A stretch of 7,218 nucleotides of DNA from Thioalkalivibrio sp. (GCA_003563455.1 PWRV01000044.1:1-7218); one strand, 5' to 3'; counted from the first letter of the stretch, positions 1 to 5,770 are shown. A program made the numbers and translations. Notes: generated from the sequence alone by a model not told the origin.

Positions 1-236
1 CCCGCATGCGGGGTGGAGCGGCCCGATCCGCGCTGGTCGAAGAGCACGATGCGGTAGCGGGCGGGATCGAAGAAGCGGCGGTGCCAGGGCTCGCAGCCGG
101 AGCCCGGCCCGCCGTGCAGAAAGACCACGGGCAGCCCGTCCGGGTGGCCGCAGGTCTCCCAGTACAGGCGGTGACCGTCGCCGACATCTAGGGTGCCGGT
201 CGCGCCGGGCTCAACGGGTGGGTAGAGCGATTCCAT
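1..236 (-). CDS. pip: Prolyl iminopeptidase (proline aminopeptidase), N-terminal part, cut by the window edge
   Basis: The 78 visible residues match the start of alpha/beta-hydrolase-fold prolyl iminopeptidases (peptidase family S33), cytoplasmic enzymes that remove N-terminal proline from peptides. The lead-in GDGHRLYWETCGHPDG (residues 19-34) is followed by VVFLHGGPGSG (37-47), whose HGGPG forms the oxyanion-hole region. RYRIVLFDQRGSGRSTPHA (60-78) is the family signature just before the substrate cap. The nucleophile motif (GxSWG) and the Asp/His of the triad lie outside the window, so intactness cannot be judged. The start is ATG at 236-234: a GAAGG Shine-Dalgarno (complement of 244-248) sits 7 nt upstream. 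An adjacent in-frame GTG at 239-237 is possible but too close to that site. The gene is divergent from the TAXI-TRAP genes. The family call is secure; substrate preference is inferred from the family. Confidence 0.92.
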   Translation of the reverse strand, partial: MESLYPPVEPGATGTLDVGDGHRLYWETCGHPDGLPVVFLHGGPGSGCEPWHRRFFDPARYRIVLFDQRGSGRSTPHA

Positions 237-369
237 CACCACGCCTTCGGGTTGGAGTACTGGTGGCAGTGTCGCCAAAAACCGGTCCGGAAGTCACGCG
301 GCCGGGGATCGTCAGCGACCGACCCGGGAATTCCCGAGTGCCACGGCCCCCCAATGGAGACTTCGCGGA

Positions 370-386
370 TATTCTAATGATATAAG
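370..386. promoter_or_regulatory. AT-rich island with candidate -10 elements on both strands
   Basis: In a GC-rich background this short run is almost pure A/T. On the plus strand it holds TCTAAT (373-378) and TATAAG (381-386), each 5/6 to the sigma-70 -10 consensus. On the minus strand TAGAAT (complement of 373-378) is also 5/6. A matching -35 box at 16-18 bp is not convincing for any of them. If the plus-strand element is used, the TAXI message has a leader of roughly 210 nt; if the minus-strand element is used, the pip leader is about 130 nt. It is a candidate only. Confidence 0.35.
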
Positions 387-460
387 TGCGGGAAGCCGTG
401 TCCTGGGTGTCGTACCGAGCAGGTCGACGCCCGGGCTCCGCACCGACCCGCTCGGCGCCT

Positions 461-523
461 GTTCCGGGCAGGGCCGGCCGGTTCCCCGGAGCGGTTCGCC
501 GGCGCATTCGGCCGGCCGGGAAC
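461..523 (+). promoter_or_regulatory. Interrupted inverted repeat in the TAXI leader
   Basis: GGCCGGCCG (472-480) is matched perfectly by CGGCCGGCC (509-517), and the outer GTTCC (461-465) pairs with GGAAC (519-523). In RNA this would give a long GC-rich hairpin with an internal loop, about 80 nt before the TAXI start; in DNA it could be a binding site. No T-run follows, so it is not a simple terminator. GC-rich sequence makes chance pairing fairly likely, so its role is uncertain. Confidence 0.3.
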
Positions 524-567
524 AGACGGAACGGGGCAATCCCGGTCTCCGTGCAAAAAACACAGAA

Positions 568-587
568 CGGACCGAATGCACGGTCCG
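568..587 (+). promoter_or_regulatory. Short hairpin directly upstream of the TAXI ribosome-binding site
   Basis: CGGACCG (568-574) and CGGTCCG (581-587) are a perfect 7-bp inverted repeat with a 6-nt loop. The stem ends 4 nt before the AGGAG Shine-Dalgarno (592-596). This position suits either an mRNA 5'-stabilising or translation-modulating hairpin or a small operator. An upstream in-frame ATG at 576 lies inside the loop, which makes it a poor start. Function is inferred from position alone. Confidence 0.4.
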
Positions 588-605
588 ACAGAGGAGACGA
601 CGATC

Positions 606-1589
606 ATGAACCACAGACTCACCCGCTGGCTGATCGTGGCGGCGACCGCCCTGGCACTGAGCACCACCGGCGCCATCGCACAGGACCGCGGCGACTGGCC
701 AAGGAGCCTTACCATCGGAACGGCAAGTGTCGGTGGCGTGTATTTCGTTTACGGCAACGGCCTTGCAAGCTTCCTCGGAGAGGAACTGAACATCAGAGCC
801 AGCGGCGAGATCACCGGTGGACCGGTGCAGAACGCGACCCTGGTGCAGATGCGCGAACACGACATCGGCCTGGTCACGATGGGTCCGATGTTCGAGGCAT
901 GGACCGGCGAGAGCGAACTCGCCCCGGGGCTCCCGCACACCGACGTTCGCGCGCTGTTCCCGATGTACGAGACGCCCTTCCACGGCATCGCGCTTAGCCG
1001 CAGCGGCATCGAGTCGGTCGGCGATCTCGACGGCAAGCGCGTGAGCGTGGGCCCGGCGGGCGGCACCGCGGGCACCTACTGGCCGCGCTTCCTGGATACG
1101 CTGGACGTGACCGTGCGCCCGTCGTTTACCGGCGCCTCCGACGCCGCCAGTCAGCTCAAGGACGGTCTCATCGACGCCTTCGTGTTCGCGGCCGGTGTGC
1201 CGATCGGCGCCTTCTCGCAACTCGCGGCCGAGACCAATGTGCGCACTTTCGGCTTCACCCCGGAGGAACACGAAACGATCCTCGAGAACTTCCCCTCGGT
1301 GGCACCATTCACCATTCCGGCGAACACCTATTCGGGACAGGATACCGATGACACCACGGTGGCCATGTGGAACTTTGCGGTCGCCCATGCCGACATGCCG
1401 GAGAGCCTCGCCTACGAGATCACCCGGCTGGTGATGGAAAACAACGAGCGCATGGTCCAGATTCACGCGGCGGCCCGGGCGACGCTGCCTGAAAACTGGG
1501 ATAACAACACCTTCCTGCCCTTCCATCCCGGAGCGGTGCGCTATTTCGAGGAACAGGGAATCGAGATTCCCGAAGACCTTCAGGGGTGA
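606..1589 (+). CDS. TAXI family TRAP transporter solute-binding protein (periplasmic)
   Basis: This 327-residue protein is the extracytoplasmic receptor of a TRAP transporter of the TAXI (TRAP-associated extracytoplasmic immunogenic) type. It binds an organic solute in the periplasm and passes it to the membrane subunit. Residues 1-25 form a signal peptide: basic MNHRLTRW, hydrophobic LIVAATALALSTTG, and an AIA/Q cleavage site. Family-typical segments follow: IGTASVGGVYFVYGNGLASF (37-56), the GGPVQNATLVQMREHDIGLV block (71-90), LDGKRVSVGPAGGTAGTYWP (141-160), LIDAFVFAAGVPIGAF (188-203), and a C-terminal FHPGAVRYFEEQG. Length is normal for TAXI receptors. The ATG at 606 is chosen because AGGAG (592-596) lies 9 nt upstream and the signal peptide begins there; the in-frame ATG at 576 adds ten polar residues and has no such site. 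The permease gene follows after 95 bp. Some TAXI receptors bind glutamate or related acids, but this substrate cannot be read from sequence. Confidence 0.93.
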   Translation: MNHRLTRWLIVAATALALSTTGAIAQDRGDWPRSLTIGTASVGGVYFVYGNGLASFLGEELNIRASGEITGGPVQNATLVQMREHDIGLVTMGPMFEAWTGESELAPGLPHTDVRALFPMYETPFHGIALSRSGIESVGDLDGKRVSVGPAGGTAGTYWPRFLDTLDVTVRPSFTGASDAASQLKDGLIDAFVFAAGVPIGAFSQLAAETNVRTFGFTPEEHETILENFPSVAPFTIPANTYSGQDTDDTTVAMWNFAVAHADMPESLAYEITRLVMENNERMVQIHAAARATLPENWDNNTFLPFHPGAVRYFEEQGIEIPEDLQG

Positions 1590-1611
1590 CGCACCCGCGC
1601 GTCTGATCGAC

Positions 1612-1655
1612 CGGGCCAGAGACCGCAGTTCCTGCGACTCTGGCCCGTTTTCTTT
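1612..1655 (+). terminator. Intrinsic terminator-like stem-loop between receptor and permease genes
   Basis: CGGGCCAGAG (1612-1621) and CTCTGGCCCG (1638-1647) form a perfect 10-bp stem. Inside it CGCAG (1624-1628) pairs with CTGCG (1632-1636) around a 3-nt loop, so the hairpin is nearly continuous. TTTTCTTT (1648-1655) follows at once. This is the layout of a Rho-independent terminator, placed 22 nt after the TAXI stop and 29 nt before the permease start. Because the permease has no obvious promoter of its own in the 95-bp gap, partial termination is the likely role. That would give more receptor than permease mRNA, and the 3' hairpin would also protect the receptor message. Confidence 0.8.
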
Positions 1656-1684
1656 GCGCTTGAGGAATCTCCAAAGGGGTCCTG

Positions 1685-3877
1685 ATGACCACCGATGCAC
1701 CCCGTGACCGGAAGCCCGACGCTGACGGTCCCGAACCCGATGCGCCTGTTCCCGTAACCGCCCAGGCCGGTGCGGTGGACGCCGAGGTCGTCACCGCGAA
1801 TCAACGCGTCTTCGTCGGCATCCTCGGCACCCTGTTCGCGGGCGCCTGTGTTCTCTACACCGCCTTCCACATCGGTGTAATGAACGTCTATCCGCTGGAG
1901 ACCTGGGTCTATCGATTGATCCACGTCTCGGGCGGCCTCGCGCTCGGCTTCGTCTTCTTTTCCGCGCGCGCGTTTCCGGCAGAGGGCAGCGGGCAGCGTC
2001 CTGCCACCATTCTGGAATGGGTGCTCCTGCTGCCCGCCGCGGTCGCGATCTTCACCGCGCTGGTGCAGATCACCTATGCCCTGATCGCCGATGCCCGCGT
2101 GCCAACCGGCGCGCCGCCAGACCAGATGCTGCTGACCTTCGGTTACCCGATCATCACCGGCACGGTGCTCGCGATCCTCGCCTCGTGGACCTCGCCGGTC
2201 CGTGACCGCAGCCGCCTGCCGTTGCCGGACCTCCTGCTGGCCGTCGCCGCAATCGCGGTCGGCCTGTACATCATCGGGCACGCCGAGTTCCTGCGCTTTC
2301 GCGCCAGCGTCTTTCCGCATCCGAACGACATGTACGCGTCGATTGCGGGCATCCTGCTGATCCTCGAAATGACGCGGCGGCTGGCCGGACTGCCGCTGGT
2401 GATCATCGTCGCGGTCTTCATCGCCTATGGCTTCATCGGGCCGTGGCTGCCCGGAGTGCTCGAGCACGGCGGCTATGCGCCCGCGCGCTTCTTCGCGTTC
2501 ATCTACACCGACAACGGGATTCTGGGGCCGACCACCGCGGTATCCTCGACCTACATCATCCTGTTCATCACCTTTGCGGCCTTCCTGCAGGCGAGCCGCG
2601 TGGGCGAGTACTTCGTGAATTTCGCCTTTGCCGCGGCCGGGGGCGCGCGCGGCGGACCGGCCAAGGTGGCGGTCTTCTCCTCGGGCCTGATGGGCATGAT
2701 CAACGGAACCTCGGCGGGCAACGTCGTATCCACGGGCTCGCTGACAATCCCCCTGATGAAACGGGTCGGCTACCGGCCGCAGACGTCGGCGTCGATCGAG
2801 GCCGCGGCCTCCTCCGGCGGACAGGTATTGCCGCCGATCATGGGCGCCGGGGCCTTCATCATGGCCGAGATCACCGGCATCGCCTACACCGAGATCGTGA
2901 TCGCGGCGATCATCCCGGCCGCGCTGTACTTCCTGTCCGTGTACTTCATGGTGGACAAGGAGGCGCTGAAGCTCGACATGCGCGGGCTGCCGCGCAGCGA
3001 ATTGCCCCAGTTCGCCACCATGGCCCGGCGTGTCTTCCTGTTCATCCCGGTGATCACCCTGATCGGTGCGCTGTTCATGGGCTATTCGGTGATCCGCGCC
3101 GGCACGCTCGCGATGGCCGCGGCCGCGGTGGTGAGCTGGTTTACCCCGTTCCGCATGGGACCGAAACAGATCGCCTACGCACTCGAGATCGCGGCGCGGA
3201 TGTCACTGCAACTCGTGGCGGTGTGTGCCGCGGCCGGTGTGATCGTGGGCGTGATCGCGCTGACCGGCGTCGGGGTGCGGTTCTCCTCCCTGCTGCTCGC
3301 GGTCGCTGGCCAGAGCCAGCTCCTCGCGCTGTTTTTCGCGATGCTGGTTGCGATCATCCTGGGTATGGGCATGCCCACCACCGCGGCCTACGCGGTCGCC
3401 GCGAGCGTGATCGCACCGGGCCTGATCCGGATGGGCATCGATCCGCTGACCGCGCACTTCTTTATCTTCTATTTCGCGGTGATGTCCGCGATCACGCCAC
3501 CGGTGGCGCTGGCAGCCTACGCGGGGGCCGCGATCGCCCGCTCGGATCCGATGCGCACCAGCGTCGAGGCCTTCAAGATCGGGCTGGCCGCGTTCGTCGT
3601 GCCGTTCATGTTCTTCTATTCGGCACCGCTGCTGATGCAGGGCGAGTGGCAGGAGAACCTGCACGCGTTCCTGACCGCCGCGCTGGGGATCTACCTGCTC
3701 GCGTCGTCGATCCAGGGCTGGTTCTTTGGCCGGATCAACTGGATCGTGCGGGTGCTGGTGCTGGGAGCCGCGCTGGCGATGATCGGCGGCGGCATCCAGT
3801 CGGATATCATAGGCCTCGGTGTCGCCGCGGTGGTGTTCGCGGCGCAGAGGTTTCTGCTGAACCCGGCTCGCGCCTGA
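1685..3877 (+). CDS. TRAP transporter fused permease subunit (DctQ-DctM fusion, TAXI-associated)
   Basis: This 730-residue inner-membrane protein carries both TRAP membrane domains in one chain. A hydrophilic N-terminus (1-40) leads into small-subunit-like helices (about 41-200) and then the large DctM-type domain (about 215-640), with further hydrophobic segments to the end. Diagnostic motifs are GMINGTSAGNVVSTGSLTIP (337-356), SSGGQVLPPIMGAGAFIMAE (376-395), GMGMPTTAAYAVAASVIAPG (560-579) and SAITPPVALAAYAGAAIA (601-618). These correspond to the hairpin-loop and ion-binding regions of the TRAP membrane domain. TRAP systems are secondary transporters, usually sodium-driven, that take up solute from the cognate binding protein. 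Length is normal for fused permeases, which typically pair with TAXI receptors. The ATG at 1685 follows AAGGGG (1674-1679) with a short 5-nt spacing. Transported substrate and coupling ion are inferred only at family level. Confidence 0.94.
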   Translation: MTTDAPRDRKPDADGPEPDAPVPVTAQAGAVDAEVVTANQRVFVGILGTLFAGACVLYTAFHIGVMNVYPLETWVYRLIHVSGGLALGFVFFSARAFPAEGSGQRPATILEWVLLLPAAVAIFTALVQITYALIADARVPTGAPPDQMLLTFGYPIITGTVLAILASWTSPVRDRSRLPLPDLLLAVAAIAVGLYIIGHAEFLRFRASVFPHPNDMYASIAGILLILEMTRRLAGLPLVIIVAVFIAYGFIGPWLPGVLEHGGYAPARFFAFIYTDNGILGPTTAVSSTYIILFITFAAFLQASRVGEYFVNFAFAAAGGARGGPAKVAVFSSGLMGMINGTSAGNVVSTGSLTIPLMKRVGYRPQTSASIEAAASSGGQVLPPIMGAGAFIMAEITGIAYTEIVIAAIIPAALYFLSVYFMVDKEALKLDMRGLPRSELPQFATMARRVFLFIPVITLIGALFMGYSVIRAGTLAMAAAAVVSWFTPFRMGPKQIAYALEIAARMSLQLVAVCAAAGVIVGVIALTGVGVRFSSLLLAVAGQSQLLALFFAMLVAIILGMGMPTTAAYAVAASVIAPGLIRMGIDPLTAHFFIFYFAVMSAITPPVALAAYAGAAIARSDPMRTSVEAFKIGLAAFVVPFMFFYSAPLLMQGEWQENLHAFLTAALGIYLLASSIQGWFFGRINWIVRVLVLGAALAMIGGGIQSDIIGLGVAAVVFAAQRFLLNPARA

Positions 3878-3922
3878 CGGGCGATGCACAAAGGGCACAG
3901 CAGGTCATCCGCGGGCACGGCT

Positions 3923-3959
3923 GGCAGGGCCCGGTACAGCCGGAACCCCTGCCCTTTTT
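3923..3959 (+). terminator. Terminator-like stem-loop between permease and usp genes, abutting the usp ribosome-binding site
   Basis: GGCAGGG (3923-3929) pairs perfectly with CCCTGCC (3947-3953). An inner CCGG (3931-3934) pairs with CCGG (3940-3943) around a 5-nt loop. CTTTTT (3954-3959) follows, and the GAGGGGAAG Shine-Dalgarno region of usp begins at 3961. This has the form of an intrinsic terminator or attenuator sitting 13 nt before the usp start. Complete termination would silence usp unless it has its own promoter, and none is obvious in the 95-bp gap. Partial read-through or conditional folding is therefore likely. Confidence 0.65.
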
Positions 3960-3972
3960 CGAGGGGAAGTGA

Positions 3973-4446
3973 ATGTATCGACACATCTTTGTCGCGATCG
4001 ATGACAGTCCGACGTCGCGCAAGGCGCTGAGGGAGGCCATCTCGCTGGCCCAGATCCACGGGGCAACGCTCGAGATCGGGCACGCGATCGACGAGAACCT
4101 GGTGCACGTCTTCCACTCGAAGGGGATGAACACGACCACCCGCAACGAGTTGAAGCAGCTGCTGCGGACCAATGCCGCCGATTGTCTGGAGCGCGCGGCA
4201 GAACGTGCCCGGACGGCCGGTGTGAAGGCAGAGCCGTCGCTGCTCCGCGGACACGGTGAGCACAGTGCCGATCTCATTGCCGCTGCGGTCGCGAAATCCG
4301 GGGCCGATCTGCTGGTTGTCGGCTCCCATGGGCGCCGGGGGGTGCGACGGCTGCTGCTCGGCAGCGTCGCGGAGAACCTGGTGCGCAAGGTCAGTGTCTC
4401 GATCCTGATGGTTCGGGGCCCGGAAGCGACGGAGGAAAAGGAATGA
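3973..4446 (+). CDS. Universal stress protein, UspA family, ATP-binding type (TRAP-associated)
   Basis: This 157-residue single-domain Usp opens with YRHIFVAIDDSPTSRKAL (2-19), the first beta strand with the acidic nucleotide-binding end and the following helix. Near the C-terminus it has LLVVGSHGRRGVRRLLLGSV (113-132), which fits the G-2x-G-9x-G-(S/T) signature exactly (G117, G120, G130, S131). This predicts an ATP-binding Usp rather than a UspA-type protein that does not bind ATP. It is a cytoplasmic, probably dimeric protein. It follows the TRAP permease on the same strand; in Halomonas the ATP-binding UspA protein TeaD is encoded after teaABC and down-regulates that transporter, so a comparable role is a reasonable inference. 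The start ATG at 3973 follows GAGGGGAAG (3961-3969). The end of the gene contains the GGAGG site used by the next reading frame, whose ATG overlaps the stop. Confidence 0.9.
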   Translation: MYRHIFVAIDDSPTSRKALREAISLAQIHGATLEIGHAIDENLVHVFHSKGMNTTTRNELKQLLRTNAADCLERAAERARTAGVKAEPSLLRGHGEHSADLIAAAVAKSGADLLVVGSHGRRGVRRLLLGSVAENLVRKVSVSILMVRGPEATEEKE

Positions 4447-4553
4447 CAGTGATGCAACCCAGAGTCCCAATGAACAGGCTCCGGCATCCCGCTCGGGGCC
4501 GCCGGCCTCATGATCCTGCCGTGACCCTCGGCGATCACGGGCTGGTCTCATGA
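4443..4553 (+). CDS. Possible 36-residue leader/coupling ORF between usp and egtD
   Basis: A reading frame of 36 codons starts at ATG 4443, overlapping the usp stop as ATGA. It ends at TGA 4551-4553, overlapping the egtD start as ATGA. GGAGG (4431-4435) inside the usp C-terminus lies 7 nt upstream, a near-ideal Shine-Dalgarno and stronger than anything in front of egtD. The product (MTVMQPRVPMNRLRHPARGR, then a tail ending DHGLVS) is basic, has no membrane segment or known motif, and contains three histidines. Third-position GC is about 67%, visibly lower than in the neighbours, and AGA/AGG codons occur. It may therefore be a translation bridge carrying ribosomes from usp to egtD, a leader peptide or a decayed gene, rather than a functional protein. 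I do not recognise a family. Confidence 0.4.
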   Translation: MTVMQPRVPMNRLRHPARGRRPHDPAVTLGDHGLVS

Positions 4554-5524
4554 CCAGCGAAATCATCCGTTTTTTCGACCTGCACCCCACGGAGGCCGAT
4601 TTCCGGCGCGAGGTGCTGACGGGCCTGCGCGAGCGACCGCGCCAGATCGCACCGAAGTTCTTCTACGACGAACGGGGATCGAAGCTTTTCGACGCCATCA
4701 CCGAAGCACCGGAGTACTACGTGACCCGGACCGAGAGCGAGATCCTGCAACAGCGCGCGGCGGAAATCGCGCGGGCGGTCGGCACCGGCGGCCTGCTGCT
4801 CGAACCGGGCGGCGGCAGCTGCGCCAAGGTCCGCATCCTGCTGGAGGGGCTCGAACCCTGTGCCTACGTCCCGATGGACATCTCCCGTAATCACCTGCGG
4901 ATGGCCGCGGAAGAGGTCGCGGCCGACTTTCCCTGGCTCGAGGTGCATGCGGCGCACACCGACTTCACGCGACGGATGGAAGTCCCGCCGACAGCGCCGG
5001 AGGGGCCAAGGGTGGCGTTCTTTCCCGGTTCCAGCATCGGGAACTTCCATCCGGAGCAGGCGGTGGACTTCATCGCCGCGGTCGCCGACCTGGTCGGTCC
5101 CGGCGGGCACTTCCTGATCGGGGTGGACCTGCGCAAGGAAAGGGCCCTGCTCGAGGCCGCCTACGACGATGCGCAAGGGGTCACCGCGGCCTTCAATCTG
5201 AACCTGCTGGAGCGGATCAACCGGGAGCTGGGCGGGGACTTCGATCTGCAGTACTGGCGCCACCGGGCCGTCTACAACGAGGCCGAGGGCCGGGTGGAGA
5301 TGCATCTGGTCAGCGCGCGGGAGCAAAGCGTGAGGATCGGGGACGAGGTCTTCGACTTCGACGCGGACGAGACGATCCACACCGAGAATTCCTACAAGTA
5401 CGGGCTGGACGAGTTCGAGGGCCTGGCCCGCCGCGCGGGGATGGAGACGATCGGCGTGTGGACGGATCAGCGGGGACTGTTCAGCGTGCACCTGCTGCAG
5501 AACACGGCGCTGGCGGACGCGTAG
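4550..5524 (+). CDS. egtD: L-histidine N-alpha-methyltransferase EgtD (ergothioneine biosynthesis)
   Basis: The 324-residue cytoplasmic protein is a SAM-dependent enzyme that trimethylates the alpha-amino group of histidine to hercynine, the first step to ergothioneine. Family markers are PKFFYDERGSKLFDAITEAP (35-54) continuing into EYYVTRTE, the SAM-binding LEPGGGSCAKVR (84-95), PMDIS (108-112), HTDF (136-139), PGSSIGNFHPEQ (159-170), DLRKE (193-197) and TENSYKY (278-284). Residues aligning with the histidine-binding set of the mycobacterial enzyme are all present: Tyr39, Tyr56, Asn165, Tyr205, Glu279 and Ser281. The SAM loop has GGGSC where many relatives have GSGSS. Length is normal. A stop at 4511-4513 limits the start; ATG 4550 has only a weak ribosome-binding site, so coupling to the overlapping upstream frame is likely. 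EgtB, its usual partner, is not adjacent. Confidence 0.92.
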   Translation: MTSEIIRFFDLHPTEADFRREVLTGLRERPRQIAPKFFYDERGSKLFDAITEAPEYYVTRTESEILQQRAAEIARAVGTGGLLLEPGGGSCAKVRILLEGLEPCAYVPMDISRNHLRMAAEEVAADFPWLEVHAAHTDFTRRMEVPPTAPEGPRVAFFPGSSIGNFHPEQAVDFIAAVADLVGPGGHFLIGVDLRKERALLEAAYDDAQGVTAAFNLNLLERINRELGGDFDLQYWRHRAVYNEAEGRVEMHLVSAREQSVRIGDEVFDFDADETIHTENSYKYGLDEFEGLARRAGMETIGVWTDQRGLFSVHLLQNTALADA

Positions 5525-5537
5525 CGGCGTTCCTCTT

Positions 5538-5572
5538 CCCTCTCCCGCGTGCGGACAAGGTGCCCAAGGGCC
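5538..5572 (+). repeat. Partial repeat unit (left end only)
   Basis: This 35-bp segment begins with CCCTCTCCCGCGTGCGGACA and continues through GGTGCCCAAGGGCC. It matches the first 35 bases of the full unit at 5771-5890, after that unit's first C, with one difference (CGCGTGCGG for CGCTTGCGG). The rest of the unit is missing; a new unit begins at 5575. It starts 14 bp after the egtD stop. Confidence 0.75.
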
Positions 5573-5574
5573 CT

Positions 5575-5686
5575 CCCCTCTCCCGCTTGCGGACAAATCC
5601 GCCGGGAGCGGATTTCGAACCGCCGCAGGCGGGCCCGAAGGGCGGAGGGTAGGATGCCCGGAGTAACGGGGCCGGGGGTGAGGGCC
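5575..5686 (+). repeat. Full repeat unit, copy A (112 bp)
   Basis: It starts CCCCTCTCCCGCTTGCGGAC (5575-5594) and ends GGTGAGGGCC (5677-5686). From GGGAGCGGATTTCGAACC (5604 on) it matches copy B (5807-5890) with two substitutions and one single-base length difference over about 84 bp. It differs from copy B between the two blocks: 7 bases (5597-5603) replace the 14-bp GGTGCCCAAGGGCC. This change makes AAATCCGC (5595-5602) a perfect partner for GCGGATTT (5608-5615). Its ends resemble an imperfect terminal inverted repeat, GGCCCTCCCC (5569-5578) against GGTGAGGGCC, matching at 9 of 10 positions. Confidence 0.85.
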
Positions 5687-5738
5687 GGGCTCGAAGGCTG
5701 ACGGCGCGGCTGGACATGGCGCCGGGCCCCCTCCCCAA

Positions 5739-5770
5739 CCCTCCCCCGCATGCGGGGGAGGGGGTTTGTT
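5739..5770 (+). terminator. 24-bp perfect palindrome with T-rich tail, probable terminator
   Basis: Positions 5739-5762 are a perfect palindrome centred on GCATGC, with arms CCCTCCCCCGCA and TGCGGGGGAGGG. On the plus strand two more G bases and TTTGTT (5765-5770) follow. This would be a very stable hairpin with a short U-rich tail, suitable for ending rightward transcription from egtD about 215 bp upstream. On the minus strand the tail is TTGGGG, so termination of uvrD transcripts here would be weaker. The same CCCTC...GAGGG style is common in dispersed proteobacterial palindromic repeats. Confidence 0.6.

Larger units (their letters stand above)
237..605. promoter_or_regulatory. Divergent intergenic region between pip and the TRAP genes
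   Basis: This 369-bp stretch separates the two divergent starts and contains no credible gene; frames crossing it are arginine-rich and lack ribosome-binding sites. It must hold the promoters for both directions. Visible structure is an AT-rich island (370-386), a 12-bp palindrome (325-336), an interrupted inverted repeat (461-523) and a short hairpin (568-587) directly before the Shine-Dalgarno of the TAXI gene. No -35/-10 pair with correct spacing and good agreement with the sigma-70 consensus was found, so promoter positions stay open. Confidence 0.6.

Noticed and set aside
1..14. CCCGCATGCGGGG at the left edge, resembling the palindrome core at 5739-5762
   Set aside because: It lies in pip and encodes the conserved TPHA segment after GSGRS, so it is coding sequence rather than a repeat copy.
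237..239. GTG directly before the pip ATG as an alternative start
   Set aside because: Its distance to the GAAGG site is only 4 nt, against 7 nt for the ATG.
325..336. 12-bp perfect palindrome CGGGAATTCCCG as an operator
   Set aside because: One gap-free 12-bp palindrome is expected by chance in a window of this size, and nothing ties it to a promoter.
576..605. Upstream ATG at 576 as the start of the TAXI receptor
   Set aside because: It lies inside the loop of the 568-587 hairpin, has no Shine-Dalgarno, and would put ten polar residues in front of a well-formed signal peptide. ATG 606 with AGGAG at 592-596 is better.
312..1700. Open frame of 462 codons on the minus strand
   Set aside because: It is antisense to the TAXI receptor, with no motif and shadow-like composition.
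2443..3972. Open frame of 509 codons on the plus strand ending just before usp
   Set aside because: It is an out-of-frame shadow of the fused permease. The peptide is rich in Arg, Gly and His with no membrane helices, and has no own ribosome-binding site.
4519..4540. CCGTGA/TCACGG stem before egtD as a terminator
   Set aside because: It has only a 6-bp stem, no T-run follows, and it lies within the candidate small ORF.
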